64,000 nucleotides of DNA, taken from positions 19,049,249 through 19,113,248 of the forward strand of contig OZ038423.1 in NCBI GenBank assembly GCA_964036155.1, given 5' to 3'. The notes below the pieces were generated by a model. It had not been told where the DNA came from. It ran no database searches and saw nothing but the letters and a program-made list of their open reading frames with translations. The position numbers were made by a program, and so were the translations under genes. Positions 1 to 11,874 of the stretch are shown one piece after another; within the stretch, counting starts at the first letter, position 1; each line of letters opens with the position of its first letter. Source of the DNA: Diploscapter coronatus (taxonomy: Eukaryota > Nematoda > Chromadorea > Rhabditida > Rhabditidae).

Positions 1-1189
1 GGAAAAATGTTTGGACCGAACGACGAGAATAAGCAAGACCTTTTGAAAAGCTTGTGAATGGCGGTTTACGAGCCGAGTAATGAGGAAATGAATATTCAAA
101 GATCAAGTTCAAATGTTTGAAGAAAATTTGAAATTTCGAGCGAAAACCAACAAGAAGCAGAGCAGAAGGAAGTGGGAGATTCAAATGAACGAGCATTCGC
201 GGGCAAATCAAATAGTGCAAAAGGGGCGTGGCTTCCACTCACATGAAAGAGTGAAGATTACTGTGGCTATATAATTCTGTAGTCACCTTTTTTTAATTTT
301 AATTTTCATACCAATTATACAAATCGACTATGGAGATTTCAACAAAAAAAAATGTTTCAGAAAATTTTGACTTAAAAATAATCGAAATTAGCATTAAATC
401 GATTTTTCAAGAAAAAATTGGCAATTTTTCACCCAAAAACCAATTTTTTTAGTCGAAAATAAAAAAAACTAAAATAATACGATTGTGTCCCTATATAAGG
501 GCTTCAGAATTATGTATAAAATGCTGGGATAAAAATACATTCCTGGGGTGTGTAATCAAACTGAATGCGGAGTGTCAAACAATAACTGTTTACAGAAAAT
601 CAATGAATTATTTCTGATGTATATTTTGAAAAATTACTTTGAAATTCATTAACGAATTGAAATTACTAGAGAATAAATAGTGGATTTGGTTACAGAATTT
701 TTTAAATAAAATATTTTAAAGAATATTTATTTCTGTTGCAATTTCTCAGCGTCTTTATTGAATGTCTTCGAGAGTTGTCTTTATCATGTGTATTGAAAGT
801 TTTAATAGTAGTCGAATAAAAATAGCACTCAGAAAATATAATATGTCAAATAAAAGGGCTACATGATATTAAACGGCATTATTCAAATTTTAATTTTCTT
901 ATTATTCTCCATTCATCTGTTTGTGGGTCGTGTTCCTCGATAAAATTACAAAAACTTACATGGGAAGATTTTTGAAATCTAAGTTAACAAATATTTCGTA
1001 TAAAGATATGCAAAATCTCAGCTCACCCTCCGATTGCATGCAATTTTCCGTTAGCGACAATGAGCGAATGATGACGTCTTCCATAATTCATATCAGCGAT
1101 TCGAGAAACTCGACTATCAGCTGGAGATGAGGGGTCGAAACACAGACAGGAGTTTAATACTCCATTATTACTAAATATATAATGATACA
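1..1189. other. Left flank, no gene recognised
   Basis: AT-rich sequence with many stops in all frames. I see no splice-linked coding exons and no RNA gene. It probably holds the 3' UTR and downstream spacer of the minus-strand kelch gene that stops at 1190. Confidence 0.4.
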
Positions 1190-3161
1190 TTATTTATCAT
1201 ACAAAATTAATGACTTCTTTCCTCCAGTAATGTAAATTTTTCCATTTAACGATGCAATTCCGAAAGAACTCCGTTCTTCTGGAAGCTCTCCGATTTCAAC
1301 CGATTCCCGTTCGTCATCGGATAATCGATATATCTTTTTACTTCCCCATCCATCAATAACTTAATATTCATAGTTATAATAATGAATATGCTATAATGTG
1401 ACCGTATAAGATTTTATCACATGTTATTGTTTGAGCAGATTTAATTGAAAGAGGAAAAGCAGGTCCTGTTTTCCATTTTCCATCTATTAAAATCTGAATA
1501 AATTATTTCATGGACTTTCATTCGATCTTCTTACATCAACTCGATTCGTATTTTTCTCTGTTTTAGGATCCCATCCACCCAAATAATACAATTTGCCTTC
1601 GGAATAACCCACAGATGCATCACTACGCCATTCAGGAGGATCTGGTCCTGTAAAATTCTTTGAATCAATCATTCATGGATTAGTTGATAAGACCTCTTGA
1701 AAGCTGTCGAGTATCCAAGTCATATATTTCGAATGATTTCTTTACTTTGTCAATTCCGAAAATCTGAAATATACGAAATTATTCAAAATAACGAACATAA
1801 GAGTTTACTTTATTCTGTGTAGTCGCTACTTGATAGGACTCATAATAATTGTCGAATTTTGCAATCTCTTCGACTGAAAAGTTATGCGAATTGAACAAGC
1901 ATATCCTTCTTTCCTCTTCACCATTATTTGGATAATAAACTAAATTATTATGAATCGTTTCAAAGTCTCTTATTTAGCTTTCAACATAATTTCTTACGAT
2001 AGAATAAAATTTTATGCGAATTATTGAGTAAATTGTCTCCACCAATCTGCAAATTATTGATATTTCGAGCTAATTCACTTATTGTATTGTTAATCAATGG
2101 GATTTCAGTTTCTTTCTGAAATTATCACTTTCATGTCAGTAATGAGATTTTCAAAATGAAAAAGAAACGACATTTTGGATCATCCTCATCAAATTCACCA
2201 ACGGTTTATGATGGATTGAAACCTTTTGCTATTTTTTAGACAGGAATCATGCATGGGGAGACCCTATCGCACCGATTTTGCGTTTTCCCGTTATAAAATA
2301 GAAATTTGGATGCATTATTTTAACATTGAAACAAGAAATGAACCCATTTTCATTCATCACTGCTGTTTCTTTAGTGATCCTTGCCGTTCCCTTTTTTCTA
2401 ATGAACGGGAAATGATGATTTTGGACAATTTTCAATCGTTTGGATGCATTCAAAAATCATGATCACGAATTCGATTGACGAAAAACCTGTTAGCAAAAGT
2501 GAAAATTCGGAAAACGTAATCAACCTTACATGATAATTTGACGATTGAGAAGTCGATACCTTTTTCGTATCTTCCTGAATTGGAGGTTCCTTGAACTCGA
2601 TTTCTTCATTCTCCATCCATTTGTCGAAAACATCTGGGTTATTCAACGATGCCTTTATGCTCATTATGATTCGAGCAAATTCTTCTAAACTCATGAAATA
2701 GTAGTTTCAGATGTATTTGCATTACCTAAATCAGTAAACTCTTTGAATATTGCGGTGATTATCATCTTGATCTCCTTATTTTGGGAATCGTAGAAGTCTG
2801 GCATCTAAAATTTCGCTGGCATTTCTTATTGATAAAGATGCTTCTTGGCTTACCCTCGATCGGTCTATTAGAAAACGCCATTTTCTATATTCTGCTCGTG
2901 CTTCTCTAGGCATATCTTTCGAAATTGAATCGATGCTGTCAATTTTATCGGAAATAGACAAATGATCCGCATTCCATAAGCCGTTGATGATATTCTTTTG
3001 TGAAGCACCAAGCATTTCAACAAATGATGGTAGTTGCTAAAAATTTCTGATAAAATGTTATCATCTAGAAAAAGTAATTCATCACAGAAAATTAAATTTG
3101 AACTTCAACTTACGGGTTTGGAAAGAGAATTTGTAGAAGTTGGCATAGGTTCACCACTCAT
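1190..3161 (-). CDS. Kelch-repeat protein, multi-exon
   Basis: Minus-strand gene. The chosen start at 3161 opens MSGEPMPTSTNSLSKP, and the stop is TAA at 1190-1192. The C-terminal half shows kelch blades. One exon near 1500-1640 reads GKLYYLGGWDPKT. The last exon, about 1190-1361, contains ERSSFGIASLNGKIYITGG, which has the typical di-glycine and spaced aromatic residues. The N-terminal part (exons near 2776-3048 and 2560-2694) is helical and charged, starting LPSFVEMLGASQKNIINGL. It weakly resembles the nematode SXP/RAL-2 (DUF148) helical module, and I see no BTB domain. Kelch propellers are protein-interaction scaffolds, so no specific function follows. Exons between 1640 and 2560 were not all joined, so the internal structure is incomplete. 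The kelch call is firm and the N-terminal family is a guess. Confidence 0.7.
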
Positions 3162-3694
3162 TTCGACTGAACTTGGTTGACTTCGAATTCAATCAATGTT
3201 TATCAGCACTTTCTTCGTGCTATAAAGCGAGCTAATATGAATCAGCAAGACTGTCGGCAAAGAACTCTCTAACATCTTATAAACACTCATAACATGATAA
3301 AGCATGGAAGGGACAAAAGTGCTTATGATATTGCCATATTATACTAAAAAAGGCAAATAAGAGCTTAACTCTGCCGGCGGGTACACGTCGTTACACACCA
3401 AGGATTTTTATGCATAATTACGTACTTTGATGCGCAATGACGTATACCCCTCGGTCGAGTTAAATCCTTATCTAGTATATTATTAAATTTATGTGAAAAA
3501 ATAAAAGTACGAAAAATAAAAACGGGAAAATGAACGAAATGTATGCGTGAGGAAAAAAGCAACCACTTGCAACACGCGAACGATTCTCATTTCCAATTTT
3601 CGATCAGTTCACTCGATTTTTTTATTTCTTGGTTTTTCTTAAATTTTTTCAGACTTGCTAGTTTTTTCCTGTCAAGAATCAAATTCACAGGTCG

Positions 3695-4028
3695 CCAACA
3701 TAGGAACTCATAGATCATAATGAAACTTCCCTATACGGGGGTTCTCAATGACGGCGATCACGATGGTCAAGTCAAAAAGTGCAAAATAGGGGCCTGAAGC
3801 TAGAAACATTTTAGCTGTTTTTTCATTCGTATTTTGTATGAGAAATGATCAAGTTCGCCTGTCAAAAATGTATGCAAGCTTGCAAGCAGAAGTAAAGAAA
3901 AGGGGATTTTCACCAATTTCCTACTTCCAGGTCCCTATTTTGTACTTTTTGATTTCACAATCGTGATCGCCGTTATTGAAAGCCCCCGTATAGAAAGTTT
4001 CATCAAGATCTACGAGTTCCTATGTTGA
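3695..4028. mobile_element. Foldback MITE, family A copy 1
   Basis: The two halves form a long imperfect inverted repeat. The left arm begins AACATAGGAACTC and the right arm ends GAGTTCCTATGTT. Both contain matching blocks such as GGCGATCACGA/TCGTGATCGCC and complementary AAAAAGT blocks. The element has no coding capacity. A second copy, similar in arms, order and length, lies at 43664-44004, which makes this a repeat family. It sits between the kelch gene and COX6A. Confidence 0.75.
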
Positions 4029-4337
4029 TAACTCCCTTGTCAAATCGTTTTTAAGTCCGCTGATTTTTTCTTCAAAACCTGCCATTTTCTGTCGATTTGC
4101 GCGGTCGTATTGTGCTGTCTTTAGCAGCGACCTAGTTGCTTGCCGCGTTGTATCAATGTCCCAAGCATCCGTCCGTTTCGCACGTATCACCTATTTTCCC
4201 GAATTCTTCCAGACCTTTTCTTGTTTTTATCACTCCTGTTTTGTTGGAATTCCACCTATAATTCTGAATCCATTTTCAACGTTATCTGGAATATAAATGC
4301 TCTGAGGGAGCCGACAATTTTCCTCGAAAATATTTTC

Positions 4338-4755
4338 GGAATATTCCCAGTTCAAGTGTGCTAACGTCAAACGATTCGGGAAATGCATATATTTATAGGG
4401 GTAATCGAGTGCGTAGAATCCGAATATGATACCCATTTTAGTAAAAAATCAGCCCTAGTTGCGAAAAACTAAATTTAAAATAGGAAAAATCCTGGTACCG
4501 TTCCGCCTACCCTTGTTCGTTAAATCGAGACCTAGCTTTCGATCTGCCCTAGCCTTATTCATAGAGAATGAAGCAGCATAAACCTACCCTAAACCTATTA
4601 CTAAAACGGAGTAATTTTGGGATGGTAGCAGCCTATGTCTACTTCACCCATACTCCTGAATCTCATACTCAAATTCTACTCCCTCGATTATCCCTATAAA
4701 TATATGTACTTCTCGAGTCGTTTGGCGTTAGTACACTTAAACTGGGAGTATACCA
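4338..4755. repeat. Long inverted repeat directly upstream of COX6A
   Basis: The left arm (about 4338-4440) and right arm (about 4645-4755) are reverse complements of roughly 100 bases, separated by a unique loop of about 200 bases. Shared blocks include CCCTATAAATATATG on the right, with its complement on the left, and GTTAGNACACTTNAACTGGGA. The right arm ends about 20 bases before the COX6A ATG and runs into the pyrimidine tract of its splice acceptor. Confidence 0.7.
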
Positions 4756-4775
4756 TATTTTCTTTTTTCAGCAAA

Positions 4776-6458
4776 ATGTCGATGTCCCGTTTGGCCCCAG
4801 TGGCCTCTCGCCAAGTGATCGCCACCTCGAAGCGCAGCTCCTCGGGCGGTTTCTACCACGGCAACAACTTCGAGAACTTCAAGGACAGCTACATCGGGGG
4901 AATGAAGCACGCCGACGGTGAGTCGTTTTTCTCAATCATTATTTGGTTTTTTTCCAAGAAGCCATTCCTTTTCAACAGACTTGGGGCTTTTTTTTCCTAA
5001 ATTTGGCCACCTCACCTCAGTTGTGATGCAAAGCTTTCTTTTTCTTGTTAATCTATCTATGAGCTGTGAGAATCTGTACGGTCTATTTCAGATTTGCAAC
5101 TTTTCGAACCGTAATTAGCTGCATGAACGGAATAGTGCCTATTTTGAGGGAAGAAAAGAAGACATACCCTTCCCGTCGAAAATATGCGCTATCTCGTTTT
5201 ATGTGGTTAACTGTTTTTCCAAAAGTTGCAAGTCTAGTCTATTTCAAGCAGGCTTTATGAAGTCGGCAGAAGAAGCTCACAAAATAGAATATAACATTAT
5301 CAAATTCGTGAAACGTTTGTTCCCGAACGTCTAAAACGAATCACTAATAATTCAGCGACGGGCACAACCTGGAAGAAAATCTTCTACGTGGCCTCGGTCC
5401 CCTGCCTCGCCCTTACTATGTACACGGCTTACGCCGATCACAAAGACCACCAGTATGTAATTTTAGGATTTTTCTCCTAGGTCAATTCCCTTGAAATGAG
5501 GAACGGTCATTGTGCACCAGAATCTTTGGTTCACAGTGACATACACCCCTGAAATACCCATAGATCAGACGAGATAATTGACCTAAATCGAATTTCTCCA
5601 AACAAGACTGCAAATAACTCTTAAAATTGAGAATTCCTCGAGATAATGACTGAGATATACTAAATTCTATTGGAATAAATCTTTAAAACATTTTCAGCAC
5701 CCACGCACGCCCAGAGTACGTTGAGTACCCGTATTTGACCGTGAGAAATCGCCCCTTCCCCTGGGGAGACGGTTAGTTTTTTTATTTTGACCATTTTTTA
5801 CTTTTTAGAAGTTTATGAAAGAAAAAAACTTAGGTTAACCTAAAGTTATTGCGTTAATCTAATGAAGTAAGGTGTGAATGAATATATTCAATATCACGTG
5901 AAAAAAGTACGCAGGTAAGATTTCGCAGACATAGAAGTTGCATTGAAAATCGATGACTAATCTGTATCACTCTGCGTACTTTCTCCACACGTTATTACGT
6001 ATTATCATCCGCATTGTACTAAATCTAACTGATACAATATTTTCACATTTAAGATTGACTGAACCCTAAATTTTTGTCATCTCATTACAAATCAGCCAAA
6101 TGTGATGTCTAGATGGTTCTTTTTATGACATTATTTCGGCTTTTTTATGTAAGCGATAATTCTAGGTGTTTTCAGTTTGAGTCATCATCAGAAAGGCAAT
6201 TAGTAAAAGTAGTACAGTCAAGTCTACTAAAATGCTTCATGAGTTTCTAAATACATTACTTTGTGATATTATTAATGATCTTCAAAAACTCGGACAAGCA
6301 TATTTAACTCTTCAATTTTTCTACAAAATTAAATTAAAAAGAGTGAATGATTGAATTCAGGCAACCACACTCTGTTTCATAACAAGGCGGAGCAATGGGT
6401 GCCTGGAGTGGGCTTCGAGGCAGAGCGCGAGGTGCACGGCCACGACGACCACCACTAA
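4776..6458 (+). CDS. cox-6A: Cytochrome c oxidase subunit 6A, mitochondrial
   Basis: Small inner-membrane subunit of respiratory complex IV. Four exons join in frame: 4776-4917, 5356-5452, 5698-5771 and 6361-6458. They encode 136 residues, in the usual range. The N-terminus MSMSRLAPVASRQVIATSKR is a basic, Ser/Ala-rich mitochondrial targeting sequence. It is followed by WKKIFYVASVPCLALTMYTAY, the single membrane helix. The family-typical tail then reads PEYVEYPYLTVRNRPFPWGD and GNHTLFHNKAEQWVPG, ending in a His-rich segment. The start follows a strong acceptor (TTTTTTCAG, then CAAA, then ATG), consistent with a spliced-leader site or a 5' UTR intron. The polyadenylation signal AATAAA is at 6663-6668. 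Intron 3 (5772-6360) contains a short inverted repeat at about 5896-5992 (ends CGTG..GTACGCAG / CTGCGTAC..CACG). The symbol follows the C. elegans name. Confidence 0.95.
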
Positions 6459-7198
6459 ACGGGGTGAGGGAGACTCAACTGCAGGTAGAAACGAAGTGCA
6501 CAAGTGCTCAAATGCGCACATCTCTTTTAGATATCCAGTAGAATAAGTTCGTGTCCTTAAGACAACAATCGACTTCTTTTGTAAAAATCTAAAGATATTT
6601 TTTCTGTCTCTTTCCCTCTATTTTCTCTTTCGATGTGTAGATGATTTTCGAAATGAAAAGTCAATAAACCTCTGATTTGTGAATTCTCGCGCAAACGGAA
6701 TAAATTCGATTTTTCGAAAGTTCTATTGAAATCGACGATAAATTGAGCGTAATCGAAATGAAATCAAGAATGAGTGGTTTTGTCTAGGATAGTCTTGTAT
6801 GGCTCGTAAGTGATCTATTTGAAATCTTCAAGTAGGTAACAATAATGTCAATCGAAGTGGTTAATTGTTGAATAGAATGGTTGAAAATTTAGCCAAATAT
6901 TTCGACCCTTTACCAAACATAAACAGGAATATTCCAGTTCTACTTGGTTGAAATGAATTTTGAAACGTTCCGTAGGTGGAGTGATATCAAAACTTGGATA
7001 ATTCCTGAACTGAATCTAAAGAGTCGAGCGAATGTACGTCGAATGGGAGTTCCTCATTGTGGTGACGTGCATGTCTTCTCTTGTGATGATTCACAGCCTT
7101 CCTGATTTCCTCTCCATCCTCAGTTATTCCGCGAGTTTTGTAGAACATTTTCGGCAAAGGCATTTTGCATTCAGCAGTTTGCTAAAAATATTTCCAAT

Positions 7199-8823
7199 TT
7201 ATGGAAAGATCATTCTACAGACCTTCCGTTTATGATTAATGTTTGTACGAAGTAGTCGTGCATGGAAGGGATGAGTCTGCCTGAAATTAGGCGCCAAAGT
7301 TTCGTCCTGCGGTTGATTCACTGGAGATTTTAGCAGCTTTTCCCATTCAAAGTACTGTAAGTTACTATTTTCCTAGCAATAGAAGAGAATTTCCTACATG
7401 CTCCTTGGCTATATGTATAGGCTGATTTATGATGATCCATAGAACAGTCTCCTCGCAGCCAGGAGAAGTCATGCTTCCCTCATAAGTCACGTAGTCGCGA
7501 GTGTACGGCAGCAATTTCCACGGTTCGATTTCAGTCAGAATTTGTCGCTGTTCTATAATTTCTCTTCTTTCTCTATTTTGCCTGTCGTCTTCTCACTTCG
7601 ATACATAATCGATGAAGTAGCAATTGTGAGTTTGAGCAATTCTTCAGTCGTTTCAGAGCCTATCTGAAATCGAAAAAAAAACACTTGAAAAAATATGCTT
7701 CTAACATCAACAAGAATGGATATTCCTGCAATTCCATGAGGAGACTTAGATGCGGAAGAGAAATTGGTGTAGAGGTCAGAATTGTACGCGAGTAATTGCA
7801 GCTGAAAACATAACGAAATTTTTGAAACTTCGTTGAAAGTATGATTACTTCCATAGGAAATCGTTTTCCATTTATGGTATGCTCACTCCCGTTTACATCC
7901 CCCTTTCCCATATGAATGTCGATTCTTTGAAGACTGAAAATTCGTATCGTTTTCGTTTTGTCAGTGCAATTTTGCCAACCGATATCTGTATCCATTGAAA
8001 GGTCCTCCAGTCATATTCACGGCGGGCTTCTTGTGGTTGTTGCCAATGCGAACCCGAGGCATTTGACCCGTATTCACGAATTCTGCCATCGCCTAAATTT
8101 TTATCAATTTCTTCATAATGAATTTCCAGATTGATAAACGAGACGATTTTTCTTCACAATTGAAATCTGTTATTTTCTTTTTGGCTCGAAGCAGAATAAC
8201 GCTTCTATCAATTACTATACAGTGGCGGGCAAAAGGTCTTGGTTTGTTAATGGGCATGATCGAGTGGTTGCCAGTGGATCATTTGATAACTCATACATTT
8301 ATCCTATCCAGATGAACAGGCTTGATATTTGGGTCGAATAGGAGATATTCTGGCCGAATATCGATCGGAGACTGAAGCCTGCCACTCTTGCACATGACCC
8401 AGTCCTTGTTGAGCAGACCCCAGAATGAAGGACCTCAAATCAAAACGATAACTCATTAACTATGCTTTTATTACAATATATGGGGAGCTTTTTACTACTC
8501 GATGGTTTGGTTCTATTTATCTTATAAACGGTAAAACCGACTTAAAATTTTACACAAAAAACGCTTTTGAATTTGCTAAATAGGAAACTAATTAGTCATC
8601 CATCTAGTTTTTAAAATCATGCCTTCCAGGACTTGCATTTTGCGTGACCATCATTTCGAGAGAGCTTATGAAAAATTCTCGACTTCAGGTTTGATATTTT
8701 AGTCATCGATTACTGTAATGCAATTTCACCTCCAAATGCTTCCTCGTCATAAGTCCATTGATAGTCATCAGCCAGGCAGGTGGCTATTAGATACAGCAGA
8801 AGGCCGAAGGAAGCAGGAGACAT
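7199..8823 (-). CDS. Carbonic anhydrase-related protein (CARP X/XI type), acatalytic, secreted
   Basis: Alpha-carbonic-anhydrase fold on the minus strand, closest to vertebrate CA10/CA11 and nematode CAH-1/CAH-2. The start at 8823 gives a signal peptide (MSPASFGLLLYLIATCLA). Recognisable family blocks are PSFWGLLNKDW, RLQSPIDIRPEYLLFDPN, FVNTGQMPRVRI, GSEHTINGKRFPMEL, LYTNFSSASKSPHG, YEGSMTSPGCEETVLWII and RLLRTNINHKRK. By alignment with CA2, the zinc ligand His94 is Asp (IDIHMG), His96 is kept, and His119 is Gln (MELQLLAYN). The active-site zinc should therefore not bind and the protein should lack hydratase activity. Such proteins are usually extracellular neuronal ligands. Stop TAA is at 7199-7201. 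The intron around 8220-8273 carries a remnant of a Tc1/mariner-like terminal repeat (CAGTGGCGGGCAAAAG). It is convergent with COX6A. I cannot tell cah-1 from cah-2. Confidence 0.9.
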
Positions 8824-9343
8824 GCATAACACTGTAATTAGAAGGAGATAATTAACGCAATCACGTGATAATCATAGGTCAAATGAAAATCGGAAGTCAC
8901 TTCGAAGGTAAAGAAATGTCGATATTTCATGTTCGAGATGCAAGTATCATTGAGAAATGTTACTTGAGAAAAGAAAAGCTCATGTAGAGATTAAAAGGGC
9001 GTGAGGATATGAGAAAACGGATGCAATTTTGTTGAATATCTCGATTCTCAATGTGGAAAGTGATGAAATATATCCAAAATCCACGAGTATAATTTAGAAA
9101 GTGGGCCCTATAGAATCTAAGATATGAGAAGTGGGAATATGAGAATGAGAATGTGAGAATTAGGTTGTCTGTCCGCTTTCCTTCTCCCTCCTTCTCTTCT
9201 TCAGCTTATTCTAAACGGGCGTTTTGAAATATTCGACGATTGCCACAAGCTCAGATCATTAATTATACATAGAAATGAAGCATGAAAGCGAGCGGGGAGA
9301 GCTGTGAATGCGGCCAAATGAGAACAGATTCAGAAGTAGAAGG

Positions 9344-10638
9344 ATGTCTGAAGACATTCCAAACGCAGATAAAGATGGTCAATTCAGGTAGATTAAATGT
9401 AAAGAAATCAAAATAGATGTTTGCAGTTCAAAATACAGAAAGAATTTCTGAAAATCTCGGATATTCCTGAGACGTTATTTGCTCCGTTATTAGCTAAGCT
9501 TCCGTGCAAACGAAGAAACTCGTTTTCATTTCATCTCATCTAATAGCATAAAAGTGCACGAAATAATTGGTTATCAAGTTCCTAGACCAGTTGATGATTC
9601 ACTATAAGATAATGTAGTGAAAAAATCTGCAAACATTGCATATTTTGAATTGCGATAAGTTTTGGTAAATGGTCATTTTTCAGCTTTATCGTCGATTAGA
9701 TAGAGGTTTTTTTCTTTTAAATACTTCCTTCCCAAATTTTTAGTTTCAAATTTGCACGTTTCTAACAAACGCATTTTGCAAGGGAGGAGTTTGAGGACCT
9801 AATCATAAGAGTGTGCCAAGCTTTAGATGAACTGACTAATAATAATTGGGTTACGATGCAAGATTTAAATCTTCGGCATTTGGATTTTCGATCTGAGCTA
9901 AATATACAAAAAAAATGTCTGGGATTCTAAAGAAAAATCACGAAAGTGGAACCGGAAGAGAATGACTATTATTTCAAAAACTCATTTCAAGTTTTGTTCA
10001 GTTTGAAATAATTACGGCCTTAGACTTAGAAGGGGAGGAGAAGAAGTGGAGCAGGCAGGTACACGTTGTCATGGCCATCACTTCGCATTAAATAAAACAT
10101 GAATGAAATTTAACGACTCCAGCTAGCTGGACACATTTTCGGCGATATTTGAGAGTTTCATAGAATCACGAATGTTTTGATGAATTCTAGCGCAGAAAAA
10201 ACAAACCTAACGTTCGTATAACTTATATTTAGACAAGCTTCGTTTCTTGCTAAAAGAAATTATTTAGGGAGGAATTCGAGCAAAGAGAATTACCGATTTT
10301 CAAGTTCGAAGGAATTTATCTAATCGAGTACCAGAAGGAAATTGAAATTTGTATGTGTAAAAAAACGAAAATTGGACTTGTATTTTCTCACGATAGAAAT
10401 GACTAATCAGTATAAGTGAAATCAGTCTAGCCTTATGGGAAAAATTTAGCGCAAATGAACTTCAAGATGATCCAATAATTTCATTTTTATGACAAAAAAG
10501 AAGAGAACATGTTCGCTAGGTTTGAAAATCATTGAAACTCTATGTTTGTGCAACAAATTAGGAGAAAAAGTATTCGATGCTCACGTATCTGAAATCCAAA
10601 ATAGCGTCGGTGCAAATTTGCCCTATTTTGAGGTTTGA
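9344..10638 (+). CDS. Unrecognised multi-exon protein
   Basis: At least five exons keep one reading frame through standard donors and acceptors: 9427-9503, 9783-9916, 10002-10058, 10272-10350 and 10520-10638 (stop TGA). Readable segments are KEFLKISDIPETLFAPLLAK, EEFEDLIIRVCQALDELTNN, TMQDLNLRHLDFRSELN, FEIITALDLEGEEKKWSRQ, LPIFKFEGIYLIEYQKEIEI and KLGEKVFDAHVSEIQNSVGA. It is an acidic, probably helical, soluble protein of roughly 160 residues plus an unknown N-terminus. The first exon is unresolved: ATGs at 9319 and 9344 are candidates, but neither joins the 9427 exon cleanly. The fourth exon needs the downstream acceptor (TTTAGGGAG) to keep frame. I do not recognise a family. The frame-consistent splice chain argues that it is real. 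It is convergent with the Q-rich gene. Confidence 0.6.
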
Positions 10639-11874
10639 GGATTTCGGTTTTAGACGAAAAGAACACAAAACTTTATTCCGTAAAAAGGAGAGAAACTATG
10701 TGAAGACGGAAAAAGAAAGGGAACAGAAATTGAGGAAAATTAATTTAACGTAAGAAGTGGAAGTGAGGCAAGCAGTTACTCGGAATATAATATGCCAAAT
10801 GAATGAAGAATGAAGAAATAGAGAAATGAAGGGTAGGCAAGGGGAAATGGGGCAAAGAAGAGGAAAAATAGAAGGGAACGAAAAGATTGGCCGAAGATAG
10901 GTAAATGGGCAGTCGAATGAGTAGCAGAGGAGGAGTGGAGCAACTGGAGATGGAGGGACGCAAGTAGGAGGGGAAGGAACAAAGAGATAAACAGGGGATG
11001 CATGATTAGGCATTCAGGGAAATCGTATTTTCGAGGAAGAACATGAGAAACTAGAAAGTAATCTCGCAACGAGAGTGAACATTGAATTGCTTGATTTTTC
11101 GACGAAATCTTCCACTTTTATGCATTTATCACTCGACGAGTGAACGAAAATCTCATCAACATTTCTCATTTGAAACGTTAGTCGAAAAACCGAAAAATTC
11201 TCGAATATGCATAGCAGGGTATACAAAAATTTAATTTTGGATATGCGTTTGCGTGTGCATTTTGTGTTAAAGTCATTTACTAGCGCATTTTCTTTGTACA
11301 TCCCTGATGCATCGATTTCTGAGAGTAGAAAGTCATAAAGTCATCGAAATCGTACAATTCGATGAGTGTTTATTATAATACTTTGTGTCATTATAGTTTT
11401 ACTTTTTATGTAGCTATCTCTTTCATGAAGTAAAGACCCATTTCAATTTCGTTTTACACCCTTGGCTTGTCCATTTGAATATGCAACTCATTGAGCAGCT
11501 GGCGGCTATTTCAAATGCAAAAGTGGAAAAGAAACGCTAAAATGGTCGGTAGCGATTACTAAAAGTGAACTTGATGAAGCCATCCACAAACTCATATAAC
11601 TAAAAACCAAACATACTTACGGTAAAATTTATTGTTAATAGTTTATTCGATGTCAATAAATAAATTAGGCAATTAGGTACTTACATGGCGGTTATATAAC
11701 ACTTTAATTGATTGGAGAATGGCAGAGATCTGATTGTTGGCATTATACGTCAGCTGGTAGGATTACTTATGGTGGTATGGCCCCTTTACATAGTTTGAAT
11801 TGACAGTATTTGATACAAATGTCAATGCGTTGATGCTTAGGATTATGACAAATGGGCAGTGTTAGGTGTTGTGT
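10639..11874. other. Spacer between convergent genes
   Basis: No gene seen. 10680-11000 is purine-rich on the plus strand, so its open frames are low-complexity. Near 11627 the minus strand carries an AATAAA that could terminate the Q-rich gene. Confidence 0.4.

Noticed and set aside
921..1130. Short plus-strand frame at the left edge
   Set aside because: Shadow frame in AT-rich sequence antisense to the 3' flank of the kelch gene, without splice or family support.
10696..11301. Overlapping minus-strand open frames rich in Pro/Leu/Phe/Ser
   Set aside because: They mirror a purine-rich tract on the plus strand. The frames overlap one another, have low-complexity composition and no splice context.
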